Positions 25,632 through 34,886 of a stretch of DNA of 43,969 bases are shown piece after piece. Below the pieces are notes generated by a model. It was not told where the DNA came from and made no database searches. It worked only from the letters and a program-made list of their open reading frames with translations. The stretch is from assembly GCA_016789755.1 (NCBI GenBank), contig JAEUQG010000334.1, forward strand, positions 1 through 43,969, written 5' to 3'. Position numbers and translations under genes: made by a program. This DNA is from Bryobacterales bacterium (GTDB lineage Bacteria; Acidobacteriota; Terriglobia; Bryobacterales; Bryobacteraceae). Numbering within the stretch: the stretch's first letter is position 1; each line of letters opens with the position of its first letter.

Positions 25632-28600
25632 ATGCGCGCACTCATTTTGCTCGCTTGCGCTTCGACAGTCACAGCGCAAGATCCCATCGAGTTTTTTGAA
25701 GCTTCCGTGCGTCCGCTGTTTGCCAGGCATTGCTACTCCTGCCACAGCATGAAAAGCAAAGTGAGCTTCGCGGGCTTACGGCTGGATTCGCCAAGCGCAA
25801 TTCTCGCCGGCGGCGATCTCGGCCCGGTCATTCTGCCCGGAAACGCGGCGCAGAGCAAACTTGTCAAGGCGTTGAAAGGCGAACTGTCACAACGCATGCC
25901 GCCGTCCGGGCCCTTACGCGCGGATGAAATCTCGGCGATCGAAAAGTGGATCGGCATGGGGGCTCCAATGCCCGCCGGGCAACCGTCATCCAATGCGGGC
26001 GGATTCTCCGTGGAGCACCGCCGCCGTGAGCATTGGGCCTGGCAGGAGGTACGGCCGGCAACGATTCCCGCGGATGGCAGCGGTTGGGCTCGGAGCCCGG
26101 TGGACAACTTTCTAATAGATGGGATGAAGAAGAAGGGGATCAAACCTGCGCCACCGGCAGATCGCGAGACGATGTTGCGCCGGCTGACCTACGACCTCAC
26201 AGGACTGCAGCCGAGCGAGGAGGAAATGGCCGCCTACGCCGCAGACGAAAGCGCCGGCGCGTATGATCGTCTGGTGGACCGCCTGCTGGCTTCGCCGCGC
26301 TATGGAGAGCGCATGGCCCGGCGATTCATGGATGTCATCCGCTATAGCGAGTCGCATGGATCGGAAGGAGACCCGGATGTGCCGCAGGCATGGCGCTACC
26401 GTGACTATCTGATCCGCGCCTTCAACCAGGACATCCCCTACGATCAGTTGATCCGCGAGCACCTCGCAGGGGACCTTCTTCCCCACCCGCGCGTTCACGG
26501 GGAGCAGAACGAGTCGCTGCTCGCCACGGCTCACTACCGCATGGTGGAGCACGGGTTTCAGCCCGTTGACCCTTGGGAAGATCGTGTCAAGTGGACCGAC
26601 AATCAGATCGACGTTGCGGCCAAAGCCTTCCAGGGCCTCACGATAACATGCGCACGTTGCCACGACCACAAGTTCGACGCCATCAGTCAGAAGGATTACT
26701 ACGCGCTGTTCGGTATCTTCGCTGGAGCGCGGCCGACGCAGCGCGCAATCAGTTCCCCGCCGGTGCTTGAGAAAAACCGTGCCGAACTGGCGGCTTTGAA
26801 GCCTCGTATCAAAGATCGCCTAGCCGCGCTATGGCAACGCGATGCGGCCGGGTTGGCGGGCAAACTGGTTGCGATCACGCCGGTGAATTTGGCGAAGGAG
26901 AGCCCACTGTTTCCGCTGGTGCAGCCTCACTTCGATGCAGACGCATGGATCGGGGAGTGGCGGAAAGAACTGGCCGAGAGGCGCGAGTTCAACGCCAAGA
27001 ACTTCCAGCCCGCGTGGGACCTTACCGATTCCGCAGCTTATGCAAAGTGGGTACGGCATGGTGCAGGCGCCCCCGACCAGGTGTCCAGCGCCGGCGAGTT
27101 CGCGGTGGCGCCGGAAGGCTCACGGGCGATCGGCGCTATCTATCCTGGCGGGATCTACTCTCACCTGCTCTCAAACAAGCACGGAGCGGTGATTTCTTCC
27201 CCGCGCTTCAAGATCGAATCCGATGCCGTCAGCTTAAGGTTCCTCGGCGGCAACTTTTCCTTCGCACAGTTGATCATCGAAAACTATGCGGTGCCGCGCG
27301 GAGGCATCTATCATCTACGCTCCAGCGCCAAACGCGATGAGATGGGCTGGTTTCATTGGAACGCAACTTTCTGGAAAGGCTTCACTGCATATGTGGAGTT
27401 TTCCACACAAGACGAAACGACCTTGTTCCTGCACGACGACCAGGACAACCGGATGAAACCGAAACCGCAGCCGGTGCGCAACGGACGAAGTTGGTTTGGA
27501 GCGCAGCAGGTCGTCTTCCACAACAACCAGTTGACGCCGAAAGAACTGACGATCCCGGCAACCCCCATCCTGAACGAGGCGCCAGCGGCAAGTCGCGAAG
27601 AGTACGCCGTGCAGGTTACACAAGCAGCCCGGCGCGCGATCGAAGCCTGGGTAGCGGGCACACTGACTGACGCGCAGGCGGCGTTGCTCACTCATTTGCT
27701 GGATCGAGGGTTGCTTTCCAACGACGCGGCGGCCATTCCTGAGATCGCCGAGTACCGCCGTTTGGAACAGCAGATCGCCGTTCCGATGCGGGCTCCTGGA
27801 ATTCTCGAAGAGGCGCCTGGGGATCATCCACTGCTGGTGCGTGGCGATCATCGCAAACCAGGGGAATTAGTACCGCGCCGGTACTTGAGCGCGCTGGGCA
27901 GCAAGCCGTACCGGGACTCGCGCGCCATGCGCCTTGCACTGTCGGATGAGATTGCTTCTCCAAGGAATCCGCTCACGGCGCGGGTGGCCGTCAACCGCCT
28001 CTGGCAGATGATGTTTCGGCGCGGCATTGTCCGCACCGTCGACAATTTCGGAATGCTGGGAGAAAAGCCGACACATCCGGAGTTGCTGGACTGGCTTGCC
28101 GCACGCTTTGTTGAGGACGGCTGGTCGGTGAAGCGCTTGATACGCCTACTGGCCACAAGCGAAGCTTACCGCATGAGCGGCGCTGTCCATGCAGCCGATC
28201 CGAACAACGACACGTTTCATCACATACCGCTACGAAGACTGGAAGCGGAGGAGATCCGCGACTCCATTCTGCAGGCAGCAGGCTCGCTCGATGAAACGAT
28301 GTCGGGGCCGTCCATTCCTGTCTTCTACTCGCATGACACGGGGGCGACGAAAGGCGATCGAGCGAAGGGTCCACTCGATGGAAAGGGACGGCGCAGCGTG
28401 TATCTGGAGGTTCGCCGAAACGCCACCAATCCTTTTCTCGAAGTGTTCGATGTCTACAAGCCGGCCACAACGCGCGGCGAACGCGATGTGACCACCGTGC
28501 CCGCGCAGTCGCTGGCTTTGCTAAACAGCCCGTTTGTGATCGAACAGGCGCGGAAGTGGTCGAATGCCGAACCGTCGCTGGATGTCATCTACAAGCGTAT

Positions 28601-28721
28601 CCTCACGCGCCAGCCAAGCGCGGCCGAACGCGACCGCGCGGAGACGTTTCGTGCCGAACAGGAGCTGGCCAACCTGATTCATGCGCTTTGGAACCTGAAG
28701 GAGTTTCTCTATGTCCGCTGA
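25632..28721 (+). CDS. Planctomycete-type cytochrome with DUF1549 and DUF1553 domains
   Basis: The 1029-residue secreted protein starts with a signal peptide (MRALILLACASTVTA), then a PSCyt1 cytochrome domain with CYSCH (34-38) and QRMPPSG. DUF1549 (about 150-360) includes DRETMLRRLTYDLTGL, ASPRYGERMARRFMDVIRY and a second haem-like CARCH (340-344). A beta-sandwich-like insert lies at about 450-640, and DUF1553 (about 745-985) carries NPLTARVAVNRLWQMMFRRGIV and LRRLEAEEIRDSIL. These proteins are abundant in Planctomycetes and Solibacter-type Acidobacteria, always next to a DUF1501 gene, as here (11-base overlap). A role in extracellular polymer breakdown is suspected in the literature, but no reaction is proven. 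Confidence 0.9.
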   Translation: MRALILLACASTVTAQDPIEFFEASVRPLFARHCYSCHSMKSKVSFAGLRLDSPSAILAGGDLGPVILPGNAAQSKLVKALKGELSQRMPPSGPLRADEISAIEKWIGMGAPMPAGQPSSNAGGFSVEHRRREHWAWQEVRPATIPADGSGWARSPVDNFLIDGMKKKGIKPAPPADRETMLRRLTYDLTGLQPSEEEMAAYAADESAGAYDRLVDRLLASPRYGERMARRFMDVIRYSESHGSEGDPDVPQAWRYRDYLIRAFNQDIPYDQLIREHLAGDLLPHPRVHGEQNESLLATAHYRMVEHGFQPVDPWEDRVKWTDNQIDVAAKAFQGLTITCARCHDHKFDAISQKDYYALFGIFAGARPTQRAISSPPVLEKNRAELAALKPRIKDRLAALWQRDAAGLAGKLVAITPVNLAKESPLFPLVQPHFDADAWIGEWRKELAERREFNAKNFQPAWDLTDSAAYAKWVRHGAGAPDQVSSAGEFAVAPEGSRAIGAIYPGGIYSHLLSNKHGAVISSPRFKIESDAVSLRFLGGNFSFAQLIIENYAVPRGGIYHLRSSAKRDEMGWFHWNATFWKGFTAYVEFSTQDETTLFLHDDQDNRMKPKPQPVRNGRSWFGAQQVVFHNNQLTPKELTIPATPILNEAPAASREEYAVQVTQAARRAIEAWVAGTLTDAQAALLTHLLDRGLLSNDAAAIPEIAEYRRLEQQIAVPMRAPGILEEAPGDHPLLVRGDHRKPGELVPRRYLSALGSKPYRDSRAMRLALSDEIASPRNPLTARVAVNRLWQMMFRRGIVRTVDNFGMLGEKPTHPELLDWLAARFVEDGWSVKRLIRLLATSEAYRMSGAVHAADPNNDTFHHIPLRRLEAEEIRDSILQAAGSLDETMSGPSIPVFYSHDTGATKGDRAKGPLDGKGRRSVYLEVRRNATNPFLEVFDVYKPATTRGERDVTTVPAQSLALLNSPFVIEQARKWSNAEPSLDVIYKRILTRQPSAAERDRAETFRAEQELANLIHALWNLKEFLYVR

Positions 28722-30108
28722 TCCGCGCCTTCTGTTTTCCCGGCGTGAGTTGCTGGCACGTGCTTCGAACGGATTCGGATTGCTGGCCTTGGCAGGTCTG
28801 CTGTCCGAGCAGTCTCCCTCCGCCACCCACTTCCCTGCCCGCGCCAAGAACGTCATCTTCTGCTACATGTCGGGCGGCGTGTCGCACATCGACTCCTTCG
28901 ATCCAAAGCCGCGCCTTGCCAAGGAAGCAGGGCAACCGATGCCGGTGCCGATCGACCGGACCATGTTCAACGACAACGGCAACATCATGCCGTGCCCATG
29001 GACCTTTCGCAACTACGGCGAAAGCGGCATCCCCGTGAGCGAGATCTTCGCCAATATGGGTGAGGTCGCCGATGAACTCTGCGTAATCCGATCCATGACC
29101 GTGAAATTCATGGAGCACGCGCAAGCCAACAACTACTTTCACAGCGGCAACCCGCTCACGGGCTACCCGAGCCTGGGCGCGTGGACCAGCTACGGTCTGG
29201 GCACGGAGAATCGAAACCTGCCGGGATTCGTGGTTCTCGGCAGCGGGGAGATCCCTCTTGGCGGCATCAATGTTTTCGGGAGCGGATTCCTGCCGGCGAT
29301 CCATCAGGGTTCCTTTCTTTATCCCGAACGCAAGGAGCCATTACAGGACATTTCGCCCAAAGAAGCCGACGAGGCACAGCGCCGGAAGCTGGCCTTCATT
29401 GCAAGCGAAGATCAAGCCTACCTGGAGCGGGTGCGTCAGCATCAGACAGTGGAATCCGCGATTCGCAATTACGAGACGGCTTACCGCATGCAATCGGCGG
29501 TGCCGGAACTGGTCGATCTGCACGGCGAATCGGAGGCCACAATGAAGCTCTACGGCGTCGATTCGGAGAACCCGGCCAAGGCCGCCTATGCCAGGCAATG
29601 TCTGCTGGCGCGCCGGCTGGTGGAGCGAGGAGTCCGATTCATTGAACTGAGCATGGTTGCACCCAAAGGGCTCGGAGGCGGCAACACCTGGGATCAGCAC
29701 AACAAGCTGCAAGAAAACCACGCGGCGAATGCCTTTGTTGTGGATCAACCGATCGCAGCGCTGGTCAAGGACTTGAAAGCCCGCGGCCTGCTGAAGGACA
29801 CGCTCGTCCTCTGGAGCGGAGAGTTTGGACGCTCCCCGTTCTCCCAGGGTAAGGACGGGCGCGACCACAACCCTTCGGGCTTTTCCCTCTGGATGGCGGG
29901 CGGCGGAGTGAAAAGAGGGATGATCTACGGTCAGACCGATGAATACGGCTACCGCGCGATCGAAGGCATTCTCACGATCCACGACCTCCACGCCACGATT
30001 CTGCATCTGCTCGGCATTGACCATCGGCGGCTGACCTTTCGCTTCGGTGGGCGGGACTTCCGGCTGACCGACGTACACGGGCAAGTGATTCAGCCGGTGC
30101 TTGGCTAG
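28711..30108 (+). CDS. DUF1501 protein, twin-arginine exported
   Basis: The 465-residue protein begins with a twin-arginine leader (FSRRELLARASNGFGLLALAGLL). It is a DUF1501 member of the alkaline-phosphatase-like fold. Landmarks are NVIFCYMSGGVSHIDSFDPKP, ELCVIRSMTV, HSGNPLTGYPSLGAW, LVLWSGEFGRSPF, GRDHNP and TIHDLHATILHLLGIDH. The Asp/His residues in the last three are the probable metal ligands. The start overlaps the upstream DUF1549/DUF1553 gene, and the two are always paired in their lineages. It is probably a periplasmic hydrolase partner of the cytochrome; the substrate is unknown. Confidence 0.92.
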   Translation: MSADPRLLFSRRELLARASNGFGLLALAGLLSEQSPSATHFPARAKNVIFCYMSGGVSHIDSFDPKPRLAKEAGQPMPVPIDRTMFNDNGNIMPCPWTFRNYGESGIPVSEIFANMGEVADELCVIRSMTVKFMEHAQANNYFHSGNPLTGYPSLGAWTSYGLGTENRNLPGFVVLGSGEIPLGGINVFGSGFLPAIHQGSFLYPERKEPLQDISPKEADEAQRRKLAFIASEDQAYLERVRQHQTVESAIRNYETAYRMQSAVPELVDLHGESEATMKLYGVDSENPAKAAYARQCLLARRLVERGVRFIELSMVAPKGLGGGNTWDQHNKLQENHAANAFVVDQPIAALVKDLKARGLLKDTLVLWSGEFGRSPFSQGKDGRDHNPSGFSLWMAGGGVKRGMIYGQTDEYGYRAIEGILTIHDLHATILHLLGIDHRRLTFRFGGRDFRLTDVHGQVIQPVLG

Positions 30109-30144
30109 GAACCTATTGACAGCAGGAGGCGAGAAGGAGTAACC

Positions 30145-30180
30145 TTGACACAGACTGGTTTGCTATACAGACTAGTTTGC
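30145..30180 (+). promoter_or_regulatory. Direct repeat with TTGACA upstream of the regulator operon
   Basis: Just before the membrane-protein gene lie TTGACA (30145-30150) and two 12-base direct repeats with one mismatch: AGACTGGTTTGC (30152-30163) and AGACTAGTTTGC (30169-30180), 17 bases apart. TATACA at 30164-30169 is a -10-like sequence but sits only 13 bases from TTGACA. The repeats could be the operator of the winged-helix regulator encoded by the second gene. Confidence 0.4.
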
Positions 30181-30193
30181 CTAGAGGTATCCC

Positions 30194-30799
30194 ATGAACG
30201 ATCCCTTACTCGATGCGCAACGCCGCATTCAGCGTGCCTGGTCGGTGGACGGGCTCTCCGAACTGGCCGCCGGACTGCTGTTCCTTGTTCCTGCTTTGCT
30301 GGAGGCAGCAAAAGGCAGCCACGTGCCCCGCTCGCCGGCCTGGCAAACTCTCAACACGATCCAGATGCTGGTGATCTTCCCTGGCGTTTGGGTTGCCATT
30401 TGGGCCTTGCCGCGCCTCCGGAACCGGATATTCGGGGAACGCGCCGGGATCATGATTCCGCGGATGGCGCCGGAGGGAAGATCCAAGGCAATGGCGATCG
30501 TTGCAATCGGCGCTATGACCGCAATCGTGGCGGCACTGGCTTTGAAGAAGCTCAGTTTTGCCGCCGTCACCGTTGTGCTGGGATTCGGCGTCGGCGCATT
30601 GTTCCTGCGCACCGGCCTTTCCGCGGGCATCCGCCGCTATCCTGTCATGGGCGCCCTTGTGGCTGCCGCTTCTATCTTCATCGCCTTGCAGGCATCCACC
30701 TTTGAGAGCGCATTCACATGGCAGATGGGATTCGTGGGAGCGCTCTGCACGGCAACGGGAGCATGGACACTGCTGCGCTTCCTCAGGCAACGCGCATGA
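30194..30799 (+). CDS. Integral membrane protein of unknown function
   Basis: The 201-residue protein has about six hydrophobic helices (near 20-40, 53-72, 98-117, 120-137, 148-166, 173-192) separated by short basic loops. The N-terminal stretch DPLLDAQRRIQRAWSVDGLSE recalls proteins in acidobacterial genomes that sit beside small MarR/ArsR-like regulators, but I do not recognise a named family. AGAGG lies about seven bases before the ATG. The stop overlaps the regulator start (ATGA), so the two genes are co-translated. A regulator-controlled membrane protein is the reasonable reading; nothing more can be claimed. Confidence 0.8.
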   Translation: MNDPLLDAQRRIQRAWSVDGLSELAAGLLFLVPALLEAAKGSHVPRSPAWQTLNTIQMLVIFPGVWVAIWALPRLRNRIFGERAGIMIPRMAPEGRSKAMAIVAIGAMTAIVAALALKKLSFAAVTVVLGFGVGALFLRTGLSAGIRRYPVMGALVAAASIFIALQASTFESAFTWQMGFVGALCTATGAWTLLRFLRQRA

Positions 30800-31101
30800 C
30801 CACGCCGCTCAAGGCGCTGGGAGGCGTGGACCGCACCATCCATGAACCGGCGCGGCTGATGATCGTGTCTTTGCTCTACCTGGTGCACGAAGCCGACTTC
30901 AACTGGCTGCTGCATCAGACCGAGTTGACCAAGGGCAACCTGTCGGCTCATCTGGCGAAACTGGAGCAGGCCGGCTATATCGATGTCGAGAAAAGATTTC
31001 AAGGCAAGATGCCGCAGACCCTTTACCGGCTCAACAAGGCGGGCCGAAAAATCCTGGAGCAGTATCGGGCGGCGATGCGCAAGGCGCTCGACTATTCGTA
31101 G
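30796..31101 (+). CDS. Small winged-helix transcriptional regulator
   Basis: The 101-residue protein is a stand-alone winged helix of the HTH_34/MarR-like kind: VDRTIHEPARLMIVSLLYL is the first helix, LHQTELTKGNLSAHLAKLEQAGYIDVEK is helix 2 plus recognition helix, and the wing lies around RFQGKMPQTLYRLNKAGRKIL. The start was chosen because its ATGA overlaps the membrane-protein stop. It probably controls its own operon through the repeats at 30152-30180. Its end overlaps the convergent permease stop by ten bases. Confidence 0.9.
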   Translation: MTTPLKALGGVDRTIHEPARLMIVSLLYLVHEADFNWLLHQTELTKGNLSAHLAKLEQAGYIDVEKRFQGKMPQTLYRLNKAGRKILEQYRAAMRKALDYS

Positions 31102-32333
31102 CGCAGGGCGTCGATGGGGTCGATTTCCGCGGCCTTCACCGCCGGATAAATTCCGAATAGCACCCCGACAGCCATCGACACAGTGAAAGCCACGATAATG
31201 GAGCCGGATGTGACGATGGTCTTCCACTCCGCGGCACTGGCGATCAGCCAGGAAAGCAGCAGACCGAACGCGACGCCGAGGATGCCGCCGGCGCCTGAGA
31301 TCAGCACGGATTCGGTGAGGAACTGGCGCACGATGTCGGCGCGCCGCGCGCCCACGGCTCGCCGGATGCCAATCTCGCGCGTTCGCTCGAGCACCGTTGC
31401 GAGAACGATGTTCATGATTCCGATCCCGCCCACCAATAGAGAAATGGCGGCAATCGCCACCATCACATATGTGAAGATAGTCTGCGTCCTTTTCTGTTGG
31501 GCGAGCAGAGCCGCGGGAATGGTGACCGAGAAATCCTCGGTATTGCGGTGAGTGGAATTGAGGATAGCGTTGACCACCTTTGCCGACTCGATGCTGTCGG
31601 CGCCTTCTTTCAAGCGAATGTCCACGCCGTCCAGTTCATCTTTCAAGAAGCGGCTGGCTTCCCAGAAGCGGTATTGAAAAGTGTTGAAAGGGATGAAGAC
31701 CGTGTTGTTGCGATCGGCCGATTTGCCCGCGCCGCCGTCGACAATCTGCTCCCGAAGTACGCCGACGACCATGAGCCACGTGTCGTTGATCTTGATGTAA
31801 CGACCCACGGCCGATTGATAGCCGAGCAGTCCGACTTTGGCGCTTTGCCCGAGCACACAAACGGCGGCGCTCGATGTTTCTTCGTTCGCGGTGAAGTACC
31901 GTCCTTCCTGCACCTGCAAGTTGTGAATGACGGCATAAGAGGGGCGCACGCCGAACAAAGAAGGAACGCTGCCCGAAGGCTTCGGCAACACCTTTGCCGG
32001 ATGAAGCGTACGCTTCGGAGAAAGCACTTCCAAGCCTTCCAGATTGGCTTCCAGGATGCGGACATCGCGCTCGGTCAGCCCGGGCGAAGCACGGCGGCGC
32101 TGCTGCAGTTCTTCGGCGCTCATGGCGGGGCGGGATTCGATAAGGATATTGCGCACGCCGAGTTGCTCAATAAACTGAAGCGATTGCTCGCGCGCGCCGG
32201 CTCCAATGGCGAGCATGCCGATGACCGACCCGACACCGAACACGATACCGAGGGCTGTCAACAGCGACCGTGTTTTCTGAGCGCGAAGGTTGTTCGCAGC
32301 TTCCAGGAGATCCCAACCGAATTGACGGATCAT
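31092..32333 (-). CDS. MacB-type ABC permease without ATPase domain
   Basis: The 413-residue protein has the four-helix MacB permease build: an N-terminal helix with TRSLLTALGIVFGVGSVIGML, a periplasmic MacB core (about 50-270), and three C-terminal helices with GGIGIMNIVLATVLERTREIGIRRAVGA and the tail AEIDPIDALRYE. It is not fused to a nucleotide-binding domain as in E. coli MacB and needs a separate ATPase. None is encoded between 31092 and 42336. It is the last gene after three HlyD-like adaptors, four bases from the nearest. Export of a small molecule or peptide is likely; substrate unknown. Confidence 0.92.
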   Translation of the reverse strand: MIRQFGWDLLEAANNLRAQKTRSLLTALGIVFGVGSVIGMLAIGAGAREQSLQFIEQLGVRNILIESRPAMSAEELQQRRRASPGLTERDVRILEANLEGLEVLSPKRTLHPAKVLPKPSGSVPSLFGVRPSYAVIHNLQVQEGRYFTANEETSSAAVCVLGQSAKVGLLGYQSAVGRYIKINDTWLMVVGVLREQIVDGGAGKSADRNNTVFIPFNTFQYRFWEASRFLKDELDGVDIRLKEGADSIESAKVVNAILNSTHRNTEDFSVTIPAALLAQQKRTQTIFTYVMVAIAAISLLVGGIGIMNIVLATVLERTREIGIRRAVGARRADIVRQFLTESVLISGAGGILGVAFGLLLSWLIASAAEWKTIVTSGSIIVAFTVSMAVGVLFGIYPAVKAAEIDPIDALRYE

Positions 32334-32337
32334 AGAT

Positions 32338-33627
32338 TTACTTGGTCAGTGCGCCGGCCGCGCCCTTGGCAGGGGCAGGCTTGTTCTCGGCATGTTCGGC
32401 GGGATTGGAAAGAGCCACGACGGCGCCTGCGTCAATGCCGGTCAACACCACCTGACTCTCGCTGCGCCGGACCAATTCCACGTCCTTTTCCCGGAATCCC
32501 GCATCCGGGCCGCGCAAGTACACGAACTTGCGGGCACCGCTCTCGAACAGCGCCTGCGCTGGGAGCCACAACGCATCGGCTAGGCGTTCGGTCCGTACGA
32601 CCACGCGGGCGCTCATGCCCGGACGAAGCTCGGCCGACGGATCGTCGAGGCTGAGCTTGCACTCAAAGCGGCGATTCCAGGGCGGGCCCGTGGTTCCTCC
32701 CAAGTTCCGCACTTTCCCTTTGTAGCCGCGCCCGGGGACGGCGGGTACACTAACCTCCGCGCCTTGGCCGACGGCAAGGTGACCGCGGTCCTGCTCGTCG
32801 ATCTGCGCGGTCACTTCCCAACTGGTGAGATCCGGGATCTGCACCACTCCCATCCCGGCGCGCACAATGTCGCCGACCTGCAGCAAGGGGAACTGCATTC
32901 CGGGAAAAAAGAAATTGCTGTTCGTATTCCTCTCCACGCTGGCATATCCGCCCATGGGTGCTTTCAAGGTCATGAGGGAGATATTGCGCGCGGCGGTTTC
33001 AGAAAGCATGCGGGCTTTGCCGCGGGCTGCCTCTTGAATGGCAATCGAGGCCTTCGCGGCCCGTCTGCGTTCCTCGTAGTCGCGCTCCAGTTTCGCGAGT
33101 TTGTCGCGCGCGGCTTCGAGAGCCAGATCGTTCTGCCGTGCGGCGATAGCTGCAATCAGCGGATTGCGGCGGCATTCCAGTTCCGCCAGGCGCACGGCAC
33201 TACGCGCCTGCACCAATTCGCTTGCAAGCTCCTCCTCCCGCGCCAGCACTTCGTTCTTGGATTGCTCCAGTTGCTGCTCGGCTTCCTCCAGATCCGCTTC
33301 GGCTTCGCGCAGTTTGAATGTCTCCTCGGTCGTATCGAACTGCACCACGACGTCGCCCTCGCGAACCAAGTCTCCCGACTTGCTGAGCTGGGTGATGACC
33401 AACTGGCTGTTGCCGGTCATCGGCGCAGTGAGTACTTTCGTGTTGCCGCCCTGCAAAGATCCGCGGGCGGTGATGGTGAACACAACTTCGCCGCGCTTGA
33501 CGACAGTGGTAGGGATGCGAGAGACGGATTCCGGCTTCAGATTCTGATAGGCACGCATTGCGGCGTAGGCGGCCAGAGTGAATGCTGCCAGCATCACCGC
33601 TACCACAATCAAGCGCATGCGGTTCAT
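32338..33627 (-). CDS. HlyD-type periplasmic adaptor
   Basis: The 429-residue adaptor has a membrane anchor at about 5-26, a half-lipoyl motif near 60-95 (TKVLTAPMTGNSQLVITQLS), a long coiled-coil hairpin at about 105-215 (EADLEEAEQQLEQSKNEV region), the second lipoyl half (LKAPMGGYASVERN), and barrel and membrane-proximal domains with LRPGMSARVVVRTERL. Its start overlaps the stop of the preceding adaptor by four bases (33624-33627). It is one of three consecutive adaptors feeding one permease. Confidence 0.9.
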   Translation of the reverse strand: MNRMRLIVVAVMLAAFTLAAYAAMRAYQNLKPESVSRIPTTVVKRGEVVFTITARGSLQGGNTKVLTAPMTGNSQLVITQLSKSGDLVREGDVVVQFDTTEETFKLREAEADLEEAEQQLEQSKNEVLAREEELASELVQARSAVRLAELECRRNPLIAAIAARQNDLALEAARDKLAKLERDYEERRRAAKASIAIQEAARGKARMLSETAARNISLMTLKAPMGGYASVERNTNSNFFFPGMQFPLLQVGDIVRAGMGVVQIPDLTSWEVTAQIDEQDRGHLAVGQGAEVSVPAVPGRGYKGKVRNLGGTTGPPWNRRFECKLSLDDPSAELRPGMSARVVVRTERLADALWLPAQALFESGARKFVYLRGPDAGFREKDVELVRRSESQVVLTGIDAGAVVALSNPAEHAENKPAPAKGAAGALTK

Positions 33628-34886
33628 TGTTTCGCACCCGGCGCGGCCGGCTTTTGATCGTCGACAAGCGCCACTGTTGCGCCGCGTTGAATCCCCTTGA
33701 TGGCCACCTCATCGGGATTGCGGGCAAGCACCTCCACGTACTCCGGCTGCACACCCTGGGGCGTTACCAGCAGTACAGCGGGTTTTCCCATGCGAGTCAC
33801 TAGCGCTCGGGCCGGAACGCTGATGGCGTCTGGGATGCGGTCGACGACGATGTCGAGGCGACCGTTCATTCCCGGACGCAACCGCTTGTCCATCTCGTCG
33901 AAGGCGCCGAAGGCTCGAAAGTTTCGCGAAGGCGGCCACTCGAAGTTCTGCTCCGTGAGGGCGGAGATGGAGGCTAGCCGGCCTGCAAAAACCTTCTCCG
34001 GAAAGGGATCGATCACGATCTTCACACTCTGCCCATCGCGGATCTTGCCGCGTTCGATTTCTTCCACCTTGGCCTTCAATTGCAGGCTTTTCAAGTCAGG
34101 GATCTCCGCCACAGAACTGCCGGGCCAAACCTGATCGCCGACGCGGAATGGCTTGGCGTTCATCCAGCCTTGGGAATAGTTCATCAGATAGCTGACTACG
34201 CCCGAAGAAGGCGCTTTCACTTCCATGCGCGCAATTCGCCGTTTGTAGAGGTCCACCTCGGCTTGCGTCTTGTCGCGCTGGCTTTGCAACGATGCAATCT
34301 TGGACTCTCCCGATGCCTTGTTGTGGTCGAGTGTCGCCTGCTGGACTTTGAGCTTCTCCTCGGCCAGTTTCAAATCGATGCGGCTCTCCTCTGCCTGCAA
34401 TTTGCTGACGATCTCAGCCTTCGAAACCTCCAGGCGCGCCCGTTCCACCGTGTGCCGGAGTTGCGCCAGTTCCAGCTTGTCCTGTTCCTCCGTGATGCGC
34501 GTTTGGGCGGTCGCTTGATCGAGCGCGGCCTGCGCCTGGGCTAGCGCGGCCTCCTTTTCCTTCAGCATGCGGGTAGCCGTGGAAGGGTCAAAGCGGAGCA
34601 TCGTCTCGCCTTCCTGAATAAGGGAATCGGAGGTAGCCTGCCACACGATGCGCAGGTCGGGGACATTCGGAGCGACGATGAGTGTCGAATCCTGCGCCAC
34701 CAGTTCACCGCGGCAAGTGACGGTCACCAGGAACTCTCCCTGCTTCGCCGTGGCGGTCGGCTGGGAATAGCGGGTGGAAGCACGGCCATAGCGGGAATAG
34801 CCGAACGCCAATAGCGCCAAGCCTGCCAGCGAAGCACAAGCACCGGCCAGGATTCTCGCTTTTCCACGACGCTGGGATCTGCTCAT
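33624..34886 (-). CDS. HlyD-type periplasmic adaptor
   Basis: The 420-residue protein has a basic N-terminus (SRSQRRGKAR) and an anchor at about 12-30, then the adaptor plan. EFLVTVTCRGELVAQDS and LIVAPNVPDLRIVWQ form the first lipoyl half. A very long coiled coil runs from about 95 to 225. VKAPSSGVVSYLMNYSQGW, IPDLKSLQLKAKVEE and LRPGMNGRLDIVVDRIPD follow. It overlaps the neighbouring genes on both sides by four bases, so it is co-translated with both adaptors. Confidence 0.9.
   Translation of the reverse strand: MSRSQRRGKARILAGACASLAGLALLAFGYSRYGRASTRYSQPTATAKQGEFLVTVTCRGELVAQDSTLIVAPNVPDLRIVWQATSDSLIQEGETMLRFDPSTATRMLKEKEAALAQAQAALDQATAQTRITEEQDKLELAQLRHTVERARLEVSKAEIVSKLQAEESRIDLKLAEEKLKVQQATLDHNKASGESKIASLQSQRDKTQAEVDLYKRRIARMEVKAPSSGVVSYLMNYSQGWMNAKPFRVGDQVWPGSSVAEIPDLKSLQLKAKVEEIERGKIRDGQSVKIVIDPFPEKVFAGRLASISALTEQNFEWPPSRNFRAFGAFDEMDKRLRPGMNGRLDIVVDRIPDAISVPARALVTRMGKPAVLLVTPQGVQPEYVEVLARNPDEVAIKGIQRGATVALVDDQKPAAPGAKQ

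Noticed and set aside
32764..33657. 297-codon plus-strand frame opposite the HlyD adaptor
   Set aside because: Antisense to a well-supported adaptor gene, with no ribosome site or motif.
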